Numbered from the stretch's first letter, positions 1 through 10,455 are shown. The stretch: DNA of 64,000 nucleotides from Streptomyces geranii (GCF_002954775.1 NZ_PJME01000006.1:248001-312000), one strand, 5' to 3'. Made by a program: numbers and translations. The notes: a model not told the origin generated them from the sequence alone.

Positions 1-998
1 CCGCGCAGTTCGGGTTCGCCTCGACGACCCGTGACTGGCGTGCCGTGGCCGCCGACCCGCGCGTGCAGGCCGTGAGCATCACCGCGCCGAACTTCCTGCA
101 CCGGGAGATCGGGGTCGCGATGGCCGAGGCGGGCAAGCACATCTGGATCGAGAAGCCGGTGGGTCTGTCGGCGGCCGACGCGAGCGCCGTCGCCGACGCG
201 GTCGCGAAGGCCGGCGTCCAGGGCACGGTCGGCTTCAACTACCGCAACGCGCCTGCCGTCGAGCGGGCCCGGCAGCTGATCGCCTCCGGCGAGATCGGGA
301 CGGTCACGCATGTCCGCGTCCGCCTCTTCAGCGACTACGCGGCGCATCCTGACGGGGCGTTGACCTGGCGGTACGAGCGGGACCGCGGGGGCAGTGGGGT
401 GTTGGGGGATCTTGCCTCGCACGGGGCGGACCTGGCCCGTTTCCTGCTCGGTGACATCTCCGCGCTGATCGCGGACACGGCGGTGTTCGTGCCGGAGCGG
501 GCCCGTCCCACGGGGGCGACGGCCGGGCACGCGCGGGCGGTGGGGGGTGAGTTGGGGCCTGTGGAGAACGAGGACTACGTGTCGTGTCTGCTGCGGTTCG
601 CCTCCGGGGCTCGGGGAGTGCTGGAGGCGTGCCGGGTGTCGGTCGGTGAGCAGAACAACTACGGGTTCGAGGTGCACGGGACGAAGGGTGCGGTGTTCTG
701 GGACTTCCGGCGGATGAACGAGTTGGGGGTGAGTGTGGGGGCGTCGTATCAGGATCAGCCGGTGAGTACGGTGTTTGTCGGGCCTGGGGATGGGGAGTTC
801 GGGGCGTTTCAGCCGGGGGCGGCCAATGCGATGGGGTACGACGATCTGAAGGTGATCGAGGCTGAGCGGTTTGTTCGGTCTGTGGCTGAAGGGGTGCCGT
901 ATGGGGCGACGTTGGGGGATGCGGTGCGGAGCGCTGCGGCGTTGGATGCGATGAGTCGGTCTGTGGTGTCGGGGGGTTGGGAGGGGGTGGGGGGATAG
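1..998 (+). CDS. Gfo/Idh/MocA-family NAD(P)-dependent oxidoreductase (5' end outside window)
   Basis: The frame is open from base 3 and ends at TAG 996-998, so only the N-terminal part of the Rossmann fold is missing. The visible protein carries the family's EKPVG motif (catalytic-site Lys), followed by the alpha/beta C-terminal domain used for sugar or cyclitol binding. Members oxidise a hydroxyl of a sugar, inositol or similar polyol with NAD(P). It lies beside a LacI regulator and two further genes of the same family (4357 and 5395), which fits a sugar or inositol catabolic set. The substrate cannot be told from sequence. Codon use in the last third is richer in GGG/TTG/GTG than in its neighbours. 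Confidence 0.85.
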   Translation, partial: AQFGFASTTRDWRAVAADPRVQAVSITAPNFLHREIGVAMAEAGKHIWIEKPVGLSAADASAVADAVAKAGVQGTVGFNYRNAPAVERARQLIASGEIGTVTHVRVRLFSDYAAHPDGALTWRYERDRGGSGVLGDLASHGADLARFLLGDISALIADTAVFVPERARPTGATAGHARAVGGELGPVENEDYVSCLLRFASGARGVLEACRVSVGEQNNYGFEVHGTKGAVFWDFRRMNELGVSVGASYQDQPVSTVFVGPGDGEFGAFQPGAANAMGYDDLKVIEAERFVRSVAEGVPYGATLGDAVRSAAALDAMSRSVVSGGWEGVGG

Positions 999-1102
999 GG
1001 GGGTGGGTTGTTGGGTGCGGGTGGGTGGGGGCTGGTCGCGCAGTTCCTCGCGCCCCTTGTGAGCGCGCCTTGTTTGTTTGACTGCCGGTTCCCCTGGGTG
1101 GG

Positions 1103-2125
1103 TCACCGTGGAGGCATGTTGTACGGGGTGACCACCTGGATTGCTGACGGGGCGGTCGGGGTCGCTGGGGGTAGGGCGCCGTGGGAGCGCATGATCGTGC
1201 GGCACGCTTCGTGCATGTCCTGGCGGAGGTCGTGGTGGAGGACGCAGGACAGGCGGTGTTCTCGTAGGAGGCGGGTGTTGTCGTGGTCCAGGTCGTGGGC
1301 GACGAAGACCGCGCATTCGCGGCCCAGGTCCTCGAAGGCCCGTAGCGTCGCGATGTTGCCGCCGCCGATCGAGTAGACCGCGCGGATGTCCGGGTCCCGC
1401 TTCAGGGCGTCGCGGACCAGGTCGTACTGGGTGGCGTCCAGGCCCTGTCCCTCGGTGATCTCGACGAGGGCGCGCTCGGGGTGCCGGGCCCGCATCGCGC
1501 CCCGGAAGCCCATCTCCCGCTCCTCCTCGTTGCGGAAGAAACCGCTGCTCAGGCTGGTGAGGACGTTGCCGGGGCGGTCGCCGAGCCACTGGCCCATGAG
1601 GTACGCGGCGGTCGCGCCGGCGGCCCGGTTGTCGATGCCGACATAGGCGAGACGGGCACTGGAGGGCAGGTCGGTCACCAGGGTGACGACCGGGATGCCG
1701 GCGGCCACCAGTCGGCCGACGGCCGCCGCGATCTCGGGTACGTCCGGTGCCTTCACGATGACGCCCTGGGAGCCGCGCCGGGCGATGCGGTCGAGGGTCG
1801 CCGCCAGTTCCGCGACCGGGCCGGTCTCGCGGAAGTGGAAGCGGGAGCGTACGACGGCCGGGTGGAGGGCGGGCAGCTCGGCCTCCAGGGCGGCCCGGAC
1901 GGCCGTGGTGAACCGCTCGGGTGCCTGCATCACGATGTCGATCATGAACGTACGGCCGACCAGCCTGACCTGGGTGCGCTGCCGGTCGAGGTCCGCGATG
2001 GCCTGCCGTACCTCCCGCTGGGTGCTCTCGCGGACCCCTCCCCGGCCGTTGAGGACACGGTCGACCGTGGCCTCGCTGAGGCCCGCCTGACGTGCGATCT
2101 CCCGGATCGGATAGGGGTGGCCCAT
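1103..2125 (-). CDS. LacI-family transcriptional regulator
   Basis: A 340-aa protein starting at the ATG whose complement is 2123-2125. The N-terminal helix-turn-helix reads IREIARQAGLSEATVDRVLN, a LacI-type DNA-binding helix pair, and a periplasmic-binding-protein-like effector domain follows. LacI repressors normally respond to a sugar or its phosphate. The gene is divergent from the dioxygenase/SDR/dehydrogenase genes starting at 2303, and a 12-bp palindrome lies between them (2190-2201), so it probably controls this divergent pair. The open frame continues far upstream of this start without motif content, so that extension is disregarded. Confidence 0.9.
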   Translation of the reverse strand: MGHPYPIREIARQAGLSEATVDRVLNGRGGVRESTQREVRQAIADLDRQRTQVRLVGRTFMIDIVMQAPERFTTAVRAALEAELPALHPAVVRSRFHFRETGPVAELAATLDRIARRGSQGVIVKAPDVPEIAAAVGRLVAAGIPVVTLVTDLPSSARLAYVGIDNRAAGATAAYLMGQWLGDRPGNVLTSLSSGFFRNEEEREMGFRGAMRARHPERALVEITEGQGLDATQYDLVRDALKRDPDIRAVYSIGGGNIATLRAFEDLGRECAVFVAHDLDHDNTRLLREHRLSCVLHHDLRQDMHEACRTIMRSHGALPPATPTAPSAIQVVTPYNMPPR

Positions 2126-2189
2126 GGGGACGTTCCTCGGCTTCGTCTTGAGGGGTTTTTGATGGCCGTCTGCTGGTTGTTTGACGAGT

Positions 2190-2201
2190 TTGTCATGACA
2201 A
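2190..2201. promoter_or_regulatory. Palindromic operator candidate TTGTCATGACAA
   Basis: A perfect 12-bp palindrome in the 177-bp divergent region between the LacI regulator and the dioxygenase gene. It could be the LacI operator. Its core TGTCATGACA (2191-2200) also fits KGWCHTRACA, the consensus I recall for the GntR-type inositol repressor IolR of Corynebacterium glutamicum. The GntR gene at 17352 could therefore be the cognate protein. Which regulator binds here is inference. Confidence 0.5.
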
Positions 2202-2302
2202 CAATGACAGCGACAGGTCGCCGTCGATGACTGAGAAAAGTTCGCGAGAGACCCAGAGAAGACACCAGAGAAGACCCAGCGAAGACCGAGAGAAGGACGA
2301 CG

Positions 2303-3493
2303 ATGTCCCTCACCGCCGCACACCGCCCCGCGTGGCTGTCCGAGCAGGACTGCGATCTCGACGCCTTCCGCGCCGAGGTCGAACGAACGACCGACGCCGC
2401 CGACTACCCGCACGCGTCCGCCGTCGAGCGGAACGTCCTCGTCTACGACAGTGAGCGGCTGCGTTCCGCCGTCAGCGCGCCCGGCGGACGCCGGGAGGTC
2501 ATGGCGGAGCTGGTCCGGGCGCTCACCGACGGGCCCGGCATCGTGGTCCTCAAGCGGGCCTTCGCCGAGCTGACGGTCGTGGACCGGGCGACCGCCGCCT
2601 TCGAGGGGCTCATCGCCGACCAGCGGGCCGCCGGGACGGTCGCGGGCGACCACTTCGCGAAGCCGGGCGCGAACGACCGGGTGTGGAACGCCCTGGAGAA
2701 GACGGCCCTGCGCGCGCCCGAGGCGTTCGCCGACTACTACGCCAACGACATGATCGCCCTCATCTCGACGGCCTGGCTCGGCCCCGGCTACCAGGTCACC
2801 TCGCAGATCAACGTCGTCAACCCGGGCGGCGCCGCGCAGAGCCCGCACCGCGACTACCACCTCGGCTTCCTCTCCAACGAGACGGCAGCCGCGTACCCGG
2901 CGCACGTCCACCGCCTCTCCCCCGTGCTGACGCTCCAGGGCGCGGTCGCCCACTGCGACATGCCCGTGGAGTCGGGGCCGACGCTGTACCTGCCGTACTC
3001 GCAGTCGTACGAGCCCGGCTATCTGGCCTGGCGGCGGCCGGAGTTCGTCGAGTACTTCGACACCCACCACGTACAGCTGCCGCTGGCCAAGGGCGACGCC
3101 GCGTTCTTCAACCCGGCGCTCTTCCACGCGGCCGGCACCAACCGTTCCACGGATATCCGGCGCATGGCGAACCTCCTCCAGGTGTCCTCCGCCTTCGGGC
3201 GGGCCATGGAGACCGTGGACCGGGAGGCGACCGTCAACGCGCTCTACCCGGTGCTGCTCGCCCGCAGGGCCGAGGGCGCGGACGACGCCTGGCTGGACGC
3301 GGTCGTCGCGGCCTCCGCCGAGGGCTACCCCTTCCCCACCAACCTCGACCGGGACCCGCCGGTCGACGGCCTGGCCCCGCCCTCGCAGGCGGACCTCGTA
3401 CGGCGCGCGCTGCGCGAGGAATGGACCCCCGAGGCGCTCCGCGAGGCACTGCGGGCGGGCGCCGAACGACGTGACAGCCGCTACGAGAGCTGA
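2303..3493 (+). CDS. Phytanoyl-CoA dioxygenase (PhyH) family Fe(II)/2-oxoglutarate oxygenase
   Basis: A 396-aa protein. The double-stranded beta-helix metal site is visible: the HxD pair in SPHRDYHLGF near residue 190, and a distal His in FNPALFHAAGTNRS with a following Arg likely to bind 2-oxoglutarate. Family members hydroxylate diverse small molecules using O2 and 2-oxoglutarate. The preceding GAGAGAAGGACGACG gives a plausible ribosome site. It is followed 13 bases later by an SDR and then a Gfo/Idh dehydrogenase, suggesting a three-gene operon that oxidises an unidentified polyol or sugar derivative. Confidence 0.85.
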   Translation: MSLTAAHRPAWLSEQDCDLDAFRAEVERTTDAADYPHASAVERNVLVYDSERLRSAVSAPGGRREVMAELVRALTDGPGIVVLKRAFAELTVVDRATAAFEGLIADQRAAGTVAGDHFAKPGANDRVWNALEKTALRAPEAFADYYANDMIALISTAWLGPGYQVTSQINVVNPGGAAQSPHRDYHLGFLSNETAAAYPAHVHRLSPVLTLQGAVAHCDMPVESGPTLYLPYSQSYEPGYLAWRRPEFVEYFDTHHVQLPLAKGDAAFFNPALFHAAGTNRSTDIRRMANLLQVSSAFGRAMETVDREATVNALYPVLLARRAEGADDAWLDAVVAASAEGYPFPTNLDRDPPVDGLAPPSQADLVRRALREEWTPEALREALRAGAERRDSRYES

Positions 3494-3506
3494 GGAACCG
3501 AACGGT

Positions 3507-4283
3507 ATGGGACTACTCCAGGACAAGGTCGTCCTCGTCAACGGCGGCAGCCAGGGCGTCGGCGCCGCCATCGCCCGGGCCGCCGTCCGCGAGGGCGCCG
3601 TCGTCGCGGTGAGCGGACGGCGCCCGGAGCCGGGCGAGGCGCTGGTCGCGGAGCTGACGGCGGCGGGCGGCAAGGCCATGTTCGTACGCGCCGACCTCGC
3701 GGACGCCGCCCAGGCGAAGGCGTCCGTGGCCGAGGTCGTCGCCGCGCACGGCCGGATCGACTGCCTGGTCAACTCGGCGGGCCTGACCTCGCGCGGCACG
3801 CTCCTCGACACCACGCCCGAGCTGTTCGACGCGCACATCGCGATCAACCTCAAGGCGCCGTTCTTCGCCATGCAGGCGGCGGTGGCCGACATGGTCGCGC
3901 GCAAGGCGCCCGGCACGGTCGTCAACATCATCACGTCGTCGGCGCACGGCGGTCAGCCCTTCCTCGCCCCGTACGTCGCCGCCAAGGCCGGCCTCATCGG
4001 CCTGACCCGCAACGCGGCGCACGCGCACCGCTGGGACCGGGTCCGGATCAACGGCCTGAACATCGGCTGGACGGCGACCGAGGGCGAGGACGCCACCCAG
4101 CGGGCCTTCCACGGCGCGGACGACGGCTGGCTCGACGAGGCCGCCGAACGCCTGCCCATGGGCAAGCTCGGCCAGCCGGACGAGATCGCCGACTTCGTGG
4201 TCCTCCTGCTGTCCGACCGGTCGGGCGTGGTCACCGGTTCGGTGATCGACTGGGACCAGAACGTCCTCGGCGGCCTCGACTGA
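3507..4283 (+). CDS. SDR-family oxidoreductase
   Basis: A 258-aa classical short-chain dehydrogenase. The nucleotide-binding motif is NGGSQGVGAAIA, a variant of TGxxxGxG. Catalytic Ser, Tyr and Lys are present in SSAHGGQPFLAPYVAAKAG. I chose ATG 3507 because GAGG lies at a suitable distance upstream, just past the stop of the preceding gene. A GTG at 3471 would overlap that gene and add 12 residues without family similarity. It probably works in series with the flanking PhyH oxygenase and Gfo/Idh dehydrogenase. Confidence 0.88.
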   Translation: MGLLQDKVVLVNGGSQGVGAAIARAAVREGAVVAVSGRRPEPGEALVAELTAAGGKAMFVRADLADAAQAKASVAEVVAAHGRIDCLVNSAGLTSRGTLLDTTPELFDAHIAINLKAPFFAMQAAVADMVARKAPGTVVNIITSSAHGGQPFLAPYVAAKAGLIGLTRNAAHAHRWDRVRINGLNIGWTATEGEDATQRAFHGADDGWLDEAAERLPMGKLGQPDEIADFVVLLLSDRSGVVTGSVIDWDQNVLGGLD

Positions 4284-4356
4284 CCCCCACCTCCACACAA
4301 GCATCCCTCTCCCCCGGCAAGACACCCGCACCACCCACCAAGGAGCAGCACACCCC

Positions 4357-5361
4357 ATGCGTATCGGAATCCTCGGCCTCGGCCGCATCGGCGCCTTCCA
4401 CGCCGAGACCCTCTCCGGTCTCGACGCCGTCGACTCCCTCGTCGTCAGCGACCCGTTCGCGGAGGCCGCCAAGGCCGCCGCGGAGCGCTTCGGCGCACAG
4501 GTGGCCGACTCCCCCGAGGCCCTCCTGGCCGCCGGTGTCGACGGTGTCGTCGTCGCCGCCGCGACGGACGCCCACCCGTCCCTGATCCTCGCCGCCGTCG
4601 AGGCGGGCATCCCGGTGTTCTGCGAGAAGCCGGTGGCCCGCTCGATGGCCGAGGGCGTCGCGGTGCTCAACGCGGTCAAGGACAGCGGCGTCGAGATCCA
4701 GATCGGCTACCAGCGCCGCTTCGACGCGGGCTTCACCGCCGCTCGTAACGCCGTCCAGAGCGGCGAGTTGGGCCTCCTGCACAGCATCCGGCAGACCACG
4801 CTGGACCCGGCGCCGCCGCCGGCCGCGTACATCGCCGCCTCCGGTGGCATCTTCCGGGACTGTTCGGTGCACGACTTCGACGTCCTGCGCTGGGTGACGG
4901 GCCGCGAGGTGACCGAGGTGTACGCGGTCGGCGGCAACCGGGGTGCCGACTACATCAAGGAGGCGGGTGACGCCGACACCACCGGCGCGATCCTCACCCT
5001 GGACGACGGCACGATCGCCGTGGTCTCCAACTCCCGCCACAACGCCCGGGGTTACGACGTCCGCATGGACGTGCACGGCTTCAAGGACAGCATCTCGGTG
5101 GGCCTGGAGGACAAGCTCCCGCTGCGCTCCGTGGAGCCGGGTGTCACCTTCCCGGCGGGCGTCCCGCACGACTTCTTCATGGACCGCTTCATCCCGGCCT
5201 ACCGCGCCGAGCTGACGGCGTTCACGGAGGTCGTCGCGGGCACCCGCAAGTCCCCGTGCACGGTCGCCGAGGCGCTGGAGGCGGGCTGGATCGCGGACGC
5301 GTGCACGCTCTCGCTCCGGGAGCACCGTCCGGTGCGCATCGAGGAAGTACGCACGGTCTGA
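4357..5361 (+). CDS. Gfo/Idh/MocA oxidoreductase, inositol 2-dehydrogenase-like
   Basis: A 334-aa protein with an N-terminal Rossmann motif GILGLGRIGAFHAETL and the EKPVA motif, followed by a full C-terminal domain. Length and motif spacing fit bacterial myo- or scyllo-inositol dehydrogenases (IolG/IolW), which make the inosose that feeds IolE and IolD. The inositol genes nearby support that reading, but several sugar dehydrogenases share the fold. It ends at a strong bidirectional terminator shared with the convergent gene at 5395. Confidence 0.85.
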   Translation: MRIGILGLGRIGAFHAETLSGLDAVDSLVVSDPFAEAAKAAAERFGAQVADSPEALLAAGVDGVVVAAATDAHPSLILAAVEAGIPVFCEKPVARSMAEGVAVLNAVKDSGVEIQIGYQRRFDAGFTAARNAVQSGELGLLHSIRQTTLDPAPPPAAYIAASGGIFRDCSVHDFDVLRWVTGREVTEVYAVGGNRGADYIKEAGDADTTGAILTLDDGTIAVVSNSRHNARGYDVRMDVHGFKDSISVGLEDKLPLRSVEPGVTFPAGVPHDFFMDRFIPAYRAELTAFTEVVAGTRKSPCTVAEALEAGWIADACTLSLREHRPVRIEEVRTV

Positions 5362-5372
5362 GCCGTCGCGAC

Positions 5373-5420
5373 TCGAACGGCCCGCGCTGTCAACTCACCT
5401 GTACAGCGCGGGCCGTTCGA
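5373..5420. terminator. Bidirectional hairpin terminator between convergent dehydrogenase genes
   Basis: An 18-bp perfect inverted repeat (5373-5390 pairs with 5403-5420; arm TCGAACGGCCCGCGCTGT) with a 12-base loop. The right arm overlaps the last codons of the minus-strand gene. Position between two converging stops and stem strength support termination for both. Confidence 0.8.
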
Positions 5421-6414
5421 CGAGTTCCACCTCGACCCGCCGGCCCTCGCTCTGCGCCCGTACGCCGGCCTCGCAGACCGCGGCCACCGCGTAACCGTCC
5501 CAGACACCGGGCCCGGTGACCTCGCCACGCCTGGTGGCGTCGACCCAGGCCTGCACCTCACGGTCGTACGCGTCCGCGAAACGCTCGATGAAGTCCTGGG
5601 CGATGGCCCCGCCCCACCGGCCGCCCGAGTTGACGACCATGCCGTGCCCGTCGCCGATCCGCGCGGTCCCGCGCTCGCAGACGACCTCGGCCTGAACCTG
5701 GTACCCGAAGCCGGAGTTGACGTTGATCTCGACGTCGACGATCGCGCCGCCGTCGGTCTCCATCACGACGAACTGCGGGTCCCGCAGCCCCTCCGGCGCG
5801 TTCGCGGACGGCCTCGGACACAGCACGGTGACCGCGGTGATCTCCTGCCCGAGGAGCCACCGGGTCACGTCCATCTCGTGCACCACGGAGTCGTTGATGT
5901 GCATCGCGCTGGTCCACCAGGGCGGCGAGGCCAGATTGCGATGCCGGTTGTGCAGCATGAGGGGTCGCCCCAACTCCCCTGTGTCGAGGAGCGACTTGAG
6001 CTTCAGGTACTCGGCGTCGTACCGCCGCATGAACCCGACCTGCACCCTGCGGTGCCCGAGCCGCCGCTCGGCCTCCACGACCCGCAGCGCGGAGGCCGCG
6101 TCGGGCGTGAGCGGCTTCTCGCACAGTACGGGCAGGTCATGGGCGAACGCCGCGAGCAGGGCCGCCTCGTGAGCGGCCCCGGGCGAGGCGATGAGCACGG
6201 CGTCGACATCGGGCGATGCCATGGCGAGCGCCGCGTCCGGGTACGCCGTACAGCCGTCGACCCCGGCCGCGACCGACTGGGCGCGCTCGGGGTCGACGTC
6301 CACGACGGCCGTCACACGGGCGCCGCTGATGACTTCCTGAATACGGCGAACGTGATCGGCACCCATTTTCCCGGTACCGATGACAGCGACGCCGAGCGAG
6401 TCATGGCTCTTCAT
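5395..6414 (-). CDS. Gfo/Idh/MocA-family oxidoreductase
   Basis: A 339-aa protein starting [20 protein letters not shown] at the ATG complementing 6412-6414. The Rossmann motif is [10 protein letters not shown] and the EKPL motif is present. It is the distal gene downstream of the ABC transporter and IolE-like genes on the same strand, so it is likely an inositol or sugar dehydrogenase acting on the imported substrate. An upstream in-frame ATG would add about 13 residues but has no better ribosome site. Confidence 0.85.
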   Translation of the reverse strand: MKSHDSLGVAVIGTGKMGADHVRRIQEVISGARVTAVVDVDPERAQSVAAGVDGCTAYPDAALAMASPDVDAVLIASPGAAHEAALLAAFAHDLPVLCEKPLTPDAASALRVVEAERRLGHRRVQVGFMRRYDAEYLKLKSLLDTGELGRPLMLHNRHRNLASPPWWTSAMHINDSVVHEMDVTRWLLGQEITAVTVLCPRPSANAPEGLRDPQFVVMETDGGAIVDVEINVNSGFGYQVQAEVVCERGTARIGDGHGMVVNSGGRWGGAIAQDFIERFADAYDREVQAWVDATRRGEVTGPGVWDGYAVAAVCEAGVRAQSEGRRVEVELVERPALYR

Positions 6415-6544
6415 GGAGAAACAATGCCCCTTTTCAGCTGGGGGCATGGTCACCCACCTAGGGGCGCGGGGCTCCGACATTTGCGGCTCCGCCGCGCGGG
6501 CGCGACAAGCCACGACGGACCCGCACCCGACGAACCACCCGCGC

Positions 6545-7447
6545 CTACGCCCCGCAGGACCGAAGGAACTGCCGAGTCCGCACAGCGATGGGCAGCGGCC
6601 TGTCCGGCTCACAGGGGTACATGTCCTGCTCGACAATCGCGAACAGATCAACCCCCAGCTTCTGAGCCGCAGTCAGCACAGGCCCCAACTCCGGCACCCC
6701 GGAGGGCGGTTCACACATGACCCCGCGCTGCACGGCAGGCCCGAACGGCACCCCGTTCTCGACCACGTCGGCGAGGATCGCCGGGTCCACCTGCTTGAGG
6801 TGGAGGTACCCGATCCGCTCACCGTACGTCTCGATCAGCTTGACGCTGTCGCCGCCGCAGTAGGCGTAATGCCCGGTGTCCAGGCACAGGTTGACCACGT
6901 CGGAGTCGGTCGCGTCGAGGAACTGCTCGACATGCGCCTCGGTGTCGATGTGGGTGTCCGCGTGCGGGTGGACGACGATGTCGAGGCCGTACTTCTCCTT
7001 CACCTCACGGCCGAGGCGTTCCATGCCCCGGGCGAGGTGACCCCACTGCTCGGCGGTGAGTTCCGCCGGTTCCAGGATCTCGGCGGTCTTGTCGTCCCGC
7101 CAGAACGAGGGGATGACGACCAGGTGCTTCGCGTCCATCGCCTGGGTGAGCGCGGCGACCTGGCTGACGTGCTCCCAGGTCGACTCCCACACGGACGGGC
7201 CCTTGTGCAGGCCGGTGAAGACGGTGCCGGCCGACACCTTCAGGTCGCGCTTGACGATCTCGTCCGTGAGCCTGGCCGGGTCGGTCGGCAGATAGCCGTA
7301 CGGGCCCAGTTCGATCCAGCGGTAGCCGGCCTCGGAGACCTCGTCCAGGAACCGTTCCCACGGCACCTGGACCGGGTCCTCGGGGAACCAGACACCCCAG
7401 GAGTCGGGTGCCGAGCCGACGCGGATGCGGTCGAGCGGAGTCGTCAT
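6545..7447 (-). CDS. Sugar phosphate isomerase/epimerase (IolE/inosose dehydratase-like)
   Basis: A 300-aa AP-endonuclease-2-like TIM barrel. Metal-site residues are apparent in [11 protein letters not shown] (Glu), CLDTGHYAY (Asp/His), LHLKQVD (His) and a C-terminal AIVEQD (Glu). Inosose dehydratase removes water from scyllo-inosose to give the diketone used by IolD, and no other IolE candidate is in the window. The start overlaps the stop of the upstream ABC ATPase by four bases, showing translational coupling to the transporter. Confidence 0.8.
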   Translation of the reverse strand: MTTPLDRIRVGSAPDSWGVWFPEDPVQVPWERFLDEVSEAGYRWIELGPYGYLPTDPARLTDEIVKRDLKVSAGTVFTGLHKGPSVWESTWEHVSQVAALTQAMDAKHLVVIPSFWRDDKTAEILEPAELTAEQWGHLARGMERLGREVKEKYGLDIVVHPHADTHIDTEAHVEQFLDATDSDVVNLCLDTGHYAYCGGDSVKLIETYGERIGYLHLKQVDPAILADVVENGVPFGPAVQRGVMCEPPSGVPELGPVLTAAQKLGVDLFAIVEQDMYPCEPDRPLPIAVRTRQFLRSCGA

Positions 7448-8358
7448 GGCTTCGTCCCTTCCGGGGTGGTCGCCACCGGGGCCTGGAGGTCCTCGGCCTC
7501 GGGGAGCTCCTCGACGTCGACTCCGCGCACCTGGGCCAACTCGTGCTTGAGTGCCGCGAGTTCGGCGCCGCCCGCCATGTGGTTGGTGAGTTCTTCGAGG
7601 CTGACCTCGCTGCGGGCCGCGCTCAGCTCCATGGTGCCCAGGCGCAGCACGCTGAAGTGGTCGCCGACCATGTAGGCGTGGTGCGGGTTGTGGGTGATGA
7701 AGATGACGCCGAGGCCCTTGTCGCGAGCGGCGGCGATGTACTTCAGCACGACACCGGACTGCTTGACGCCCAGGGCGGCGGTCGGCTCGTCCAGGATGAG
7801 GACGCGGGCGCCGAAGTAGACGGCGCGGGCGATGGCCACGGACTGGCGCTGGCCGCCGGAGAGGGTGCCGATGGGCTGGTCGAGGTCGTCCAGCACGATG
7901 CCCATGTTGCGCAGTTCGGCGTCCGCGGTCTGCTTCATCTTCTCGATGTCGAGACGGCGTACGGGCCAGGGGCCCTTGGTCATCTCGGAGCCGAGGAAGA
8001 AGTTGCGCCACACCGGCATGAGCGGGACGGTCGCCAGGTCCTGGTAGACCGTCGCGATGCCGGCGTCGAGCGCCTCACGCGGCGTGCCGAAGTGCACGGG
8101 GCTGCCGTCGACGAGGAGTTCGCCCTCGGTGTGCTGGTGCAGCCCGGAGATGATTTTGATCAGCGTGGACTTGCCGGCGCCGTTGTCGCCCAGGACGCAG
8201 GTGACCTGGCCGGAGCGGACGGCGAGGTTCACGCCGTGCAGGGCGCGGATGTTGCCGTACGACTTGCCGGTGTCGCGCAGTTCGACGATCGGCGTGTTGT
8301 CCTCGGGCGAACTGTCCTTGGTGAGCGTGCCGTTGGGGGAGGTTTCGTTGGTTGTCAT
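7444..8358 (-). CDS. ABC transporter ATP-binding protein, sugar/inositol uptake
   Basis: A 304-aa single-domain ATPase with Walker [10 protein letters not shown] (about residues 57-65), signature [13 protein letters not shown] and Walker [12 protein letters not shown]. RbsA-type ATPases usually have two nucleotide-binding domains (about 500 aa). The single-domain form is a known variant in actinobacterial ribose-class importers. It lies between the permease (4-bp gap) and the IolE-like gene (4-bp overlap), so the cluster is co-transcribed. Confidence 0.92.
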   Translation of the reverse strand: MTTNETSPNGTLTKDSSPEDNTPIVELRDTGKSYGNIRALHGVNLAVRSGQVTCVLGDNGAGKSTLIKIISGLHQHTEGELLVDGSPVHFGTPREALDAGIATVYQDLATVPLMPVWRNFFLGSEMTKGPWPVRRLDIEKMKQTADAELRNMGIVLDDLDQPIGTLSGGQRQSVAIARAVYFGARVLILDEPTAALGVKQSGVVLKYIAAARDKGLGVIFITHNPHHAYMVGDHFSVLRLGTMELSAARSEVSLEELTNHMAGGAELAALKHELAQVRGVDVEELPEAEDLQAPVATTPEGTKP

Positions 8359-8362
8359 GCGT

Positions 8363-9442
8363 TCACCTCCGGGTCGCCTGGCGGCGGACCCACAGATTGA
8401 CGAGGGCGGCGACCAGGAGCATCACGCCGAGGAACGCCTTGAACCAGTCCGGGTTCCAGTTGGCGTAGACGATGCCCTGGGAGACCATGCCGAAGATGAA
8501 GGCACCGATGACCGGTCCGACCGCGGAGCCGTAGCCGCCGGTCAGCAGGCAGCCGCCGATGACCGCCGCGATGATGTACAGGAACTCGTTGCCGACGCCC
8601 TCGCCGGACTGCACCGTGTTGAACGAGAACAGCAGGTGCATGCCCACGAACCAGGCGCCCGCGCCGACGCCCATGAACAGGGCGATCTTCGTGAACTTGA
8701 CCGGGACACCGACCGCGCGGGCACTGTCCTGGCTGCCGCCGACCGCGAAGATCCAGTTGCCGAACTTGGTGCGCAGCAGGATCCAGGTCGCGATGGCCGC
8801 GAAGACCAGCCAGTACACGATCGTGATCTTGAAGTTGACGTCGCCGATGGAGAACTCCGAGGCGAAGACACTCTTCGCCTGGTCGAAGCCGTCCATGTCG
8901 GAGATGGAGTCGGACGCCACGTTGCCGGTGAAGATCTTCGTGACGGCGAGGTTGGCGCCCTGGAGGATCAGGAACGAGCCCAGGGTGACCAGGAAGCTCG
9001 GCAGCCCGGTCTTGATCAGCAGCCAGCCGTTGAACGCGCCCACCGCCAGCGACACGACCAGCGCGACGATCACGCCCGTCCACACGTTCATCGACAGCTG
9101 GAAGCTGAGGATCGCGGCCGTCAGGGCGGAGGTGGTGACCGCGACACCGGCGGAGAGGTCGAACTCCCCGCCGATCATCAGCAGGGCCACCGGGAGGGCC
9201 ATGATGCCCATGACCGAGGCCTGGTAGAGCACCGTCGCCAGCGCGCTGGTCTCCCGGAAGGAAGGCGCCACCGCGAAGAAGAACAGGTACACACCGATGG
9301 CGGCGATGAGGGCGCCGACCTCGGGGCGGGCCAGCAGCCTGCGCCCCAGCGACCGCTGACTGGTGCGGCCGTCCTTCTGAGTGGCCGGCGGAGCCGGCGG
9401 CGAGGAACTCGCCGCCGGTGCCGTTGTCTGACTCATCGACAT
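8363..9442 (-). CDS. Sugar ABC transporter permease (RbsC class)
   Basis: A 359-aa membrane protein with about eight to ten hydrophobic segments after a Pro/Ala-rich cytoplasmic N-terminus. The conserved [16 protein letters not shown] segment is typical of ribose-class permeases. I chose the ATG complementing 9440-9442, whose first base is also the last base of the upstream stop (TGATG overlap). A second ATG lies two codons inside. It should form the channel with the ATPase at 7444 and receive substrate from the lipoprotein at 9442. Confidence 0.9.
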   Translation of the reverse strand: MSMSQTTAPAASSSPPAPPATQKDGRTSQRSLGRRLLARPEVGALIAAIGVYLFFFAVAPSFRETSALATVLYQASVMGIMALPVALLMIGGEFDLSAGVAVTTSALTAAILSFQLSMNVWTGVIVALVVSLAVGAFNGWLLIKTGLPSFLVTLGSFLILQGANLAVTKIFTGNVASDSISDMDGFDQAKSVFASEFSIGDVNFKITIVYWLVFAAIATWILLRTKFGNWIFAVGGSQDSARAVGVPVKFTKIALFMGVGAGAWFVGMHLLFSFNTVQSGEGVGNEFLYIIAAVIGGCLLTGGYGSAVGPVIGAFIFGMVSQGIVYANWNPDWFKAFLGVMLLVAALVNLWVRRQATRR

Positions 9443-10455
9443 CACCGAGTGCCCTTGGCGGCGAACGCGGCGATCTCCTTGACGTTGGACTTGTCGACGA
9501 AGGCCGGACCGGTCAGGACGGGCTGCTCGCCACCACCGCTGTAGTTGCCGTTGTTCTTGAAGAGCCACAGGCCGTCGACGGCCAAGTAGCCCTGGAGGTA
9601 GGGCTGCTGGTCGACCGCGAACTGGACGTCGCCCTTCGTGATGGCGTCGGTCATCTCCTTGTTGAGGTCGAACGTCGCGACCTTCGCCTTGCTGCCGGCG
9701 TCACTCACCGACTGCACCGCGGTCAGCGCGTAGCTGGCGCCGAGCGTGACCACGTAGTCGATCGCCTTGTCCTGGTTGAGCTTTGCGGTGATCGTCGACT
9801 TCACGGACGGCATGTCGGTGCCGTTGACGTTGAGGACCTCCACCGTGCCGGTGAACGTCTTCTTCACGCCGTCACAGCGCTGCGTGAGACCGACGTTGCC
9901 CTGCTCCTGGATCACACAGACGGCTTTCTTGGAGCCGAGTTCGTTCAGCTTCTTGCCGAACGCCTCGCCCGCGACGGTCTCGTCCTGGCCGAAGAACTGC
10001 TGGAGACCGAGGCTCTGCCAGTCGCTCAGACCGGAGTTGAGACCGACGACGGGGATGCCGGCGGCCGTCGCCTTGGCCACGGCGTCCTTCATGGCGTCCG
10101 GCTTCGCCAGCGTGATGGCGATACCGTCGACCTTCTGGGCGATCGCGTTCTCGACGAGGGTGGCCTGGTTGCCCGCGTTCGGGTCGGCCGAGTAGATGAG
10201 CTTGACGTTGTCCTTGTCCGCGGCGGCCTGAGCGCCCTTGCGAACGATGTCCCAGAAGGTGTCGCCGGGCGCCTGGTGCGTGACCAGGGCGACGGTCATC
10301 TGAGGAGTGCTGGCCTTGCCCGCAGAGGCGTCGGTGCCGTCCTCCTCCGAGTCCTTGCCGCCGGAACTGCTGGAGCAGCCCGCCAGGACCAGGGCCGCTG
10401 CCGCGGCAGCGGCAACAACGGGGGCGATTCTGCGGGAGCGAGAAGAACGGTCCAT
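9442..10455 (-). CDS. Sugar/inositol ABC transporter substrate-binding lipoprotein
   Basis: A 337-aa protein with a positively charged N-terminus, a hydrophobic stretch and lipobox LVLAGCSS, so it is exported and lipid-anchored. The mature part has the type I periplasmic-binding fold of RbsB-like proteins (DGIAITLAKPDA, GIPVVGLNSG). It is the first gene of the minus-strand operon and is divergent from iolC, with a shared intergenic region carrying a candidate IolR site. myo-Inositol is therefore the likely ligand, though this is inference from context. Confidence 0.9.
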   Translation of the reverse strand: MDRSSRSRRIAPVVAAAAAAALVLAGCSSSSGGKDSEEDGTDASAGKASTPQMTVALVTHQAPGDTFWDIVRKGAQAAADKDNVKLIYSADPNAGNQATLVENAIAQKVDGIAITLAKPDAMKDAVAKATAAGIPVVGLNSGLSDWQSLGLQQFFGQDETVAGEAFGKKLNELGSKKAVCVIQEQGNVGLTQRCDGVKKTFTGTVEVLNVNGTDMPSVKSTITAKLNQDKAIDYVVTLGASYALTAVQSVSDAGSKAKVATFDLNKEMTDAITKGDVQFAVDQQPYLQGYLAVDGLWLFKNNGNYSGGGEQPVLTGPAFVDKSNVKEIAAFAAKGTR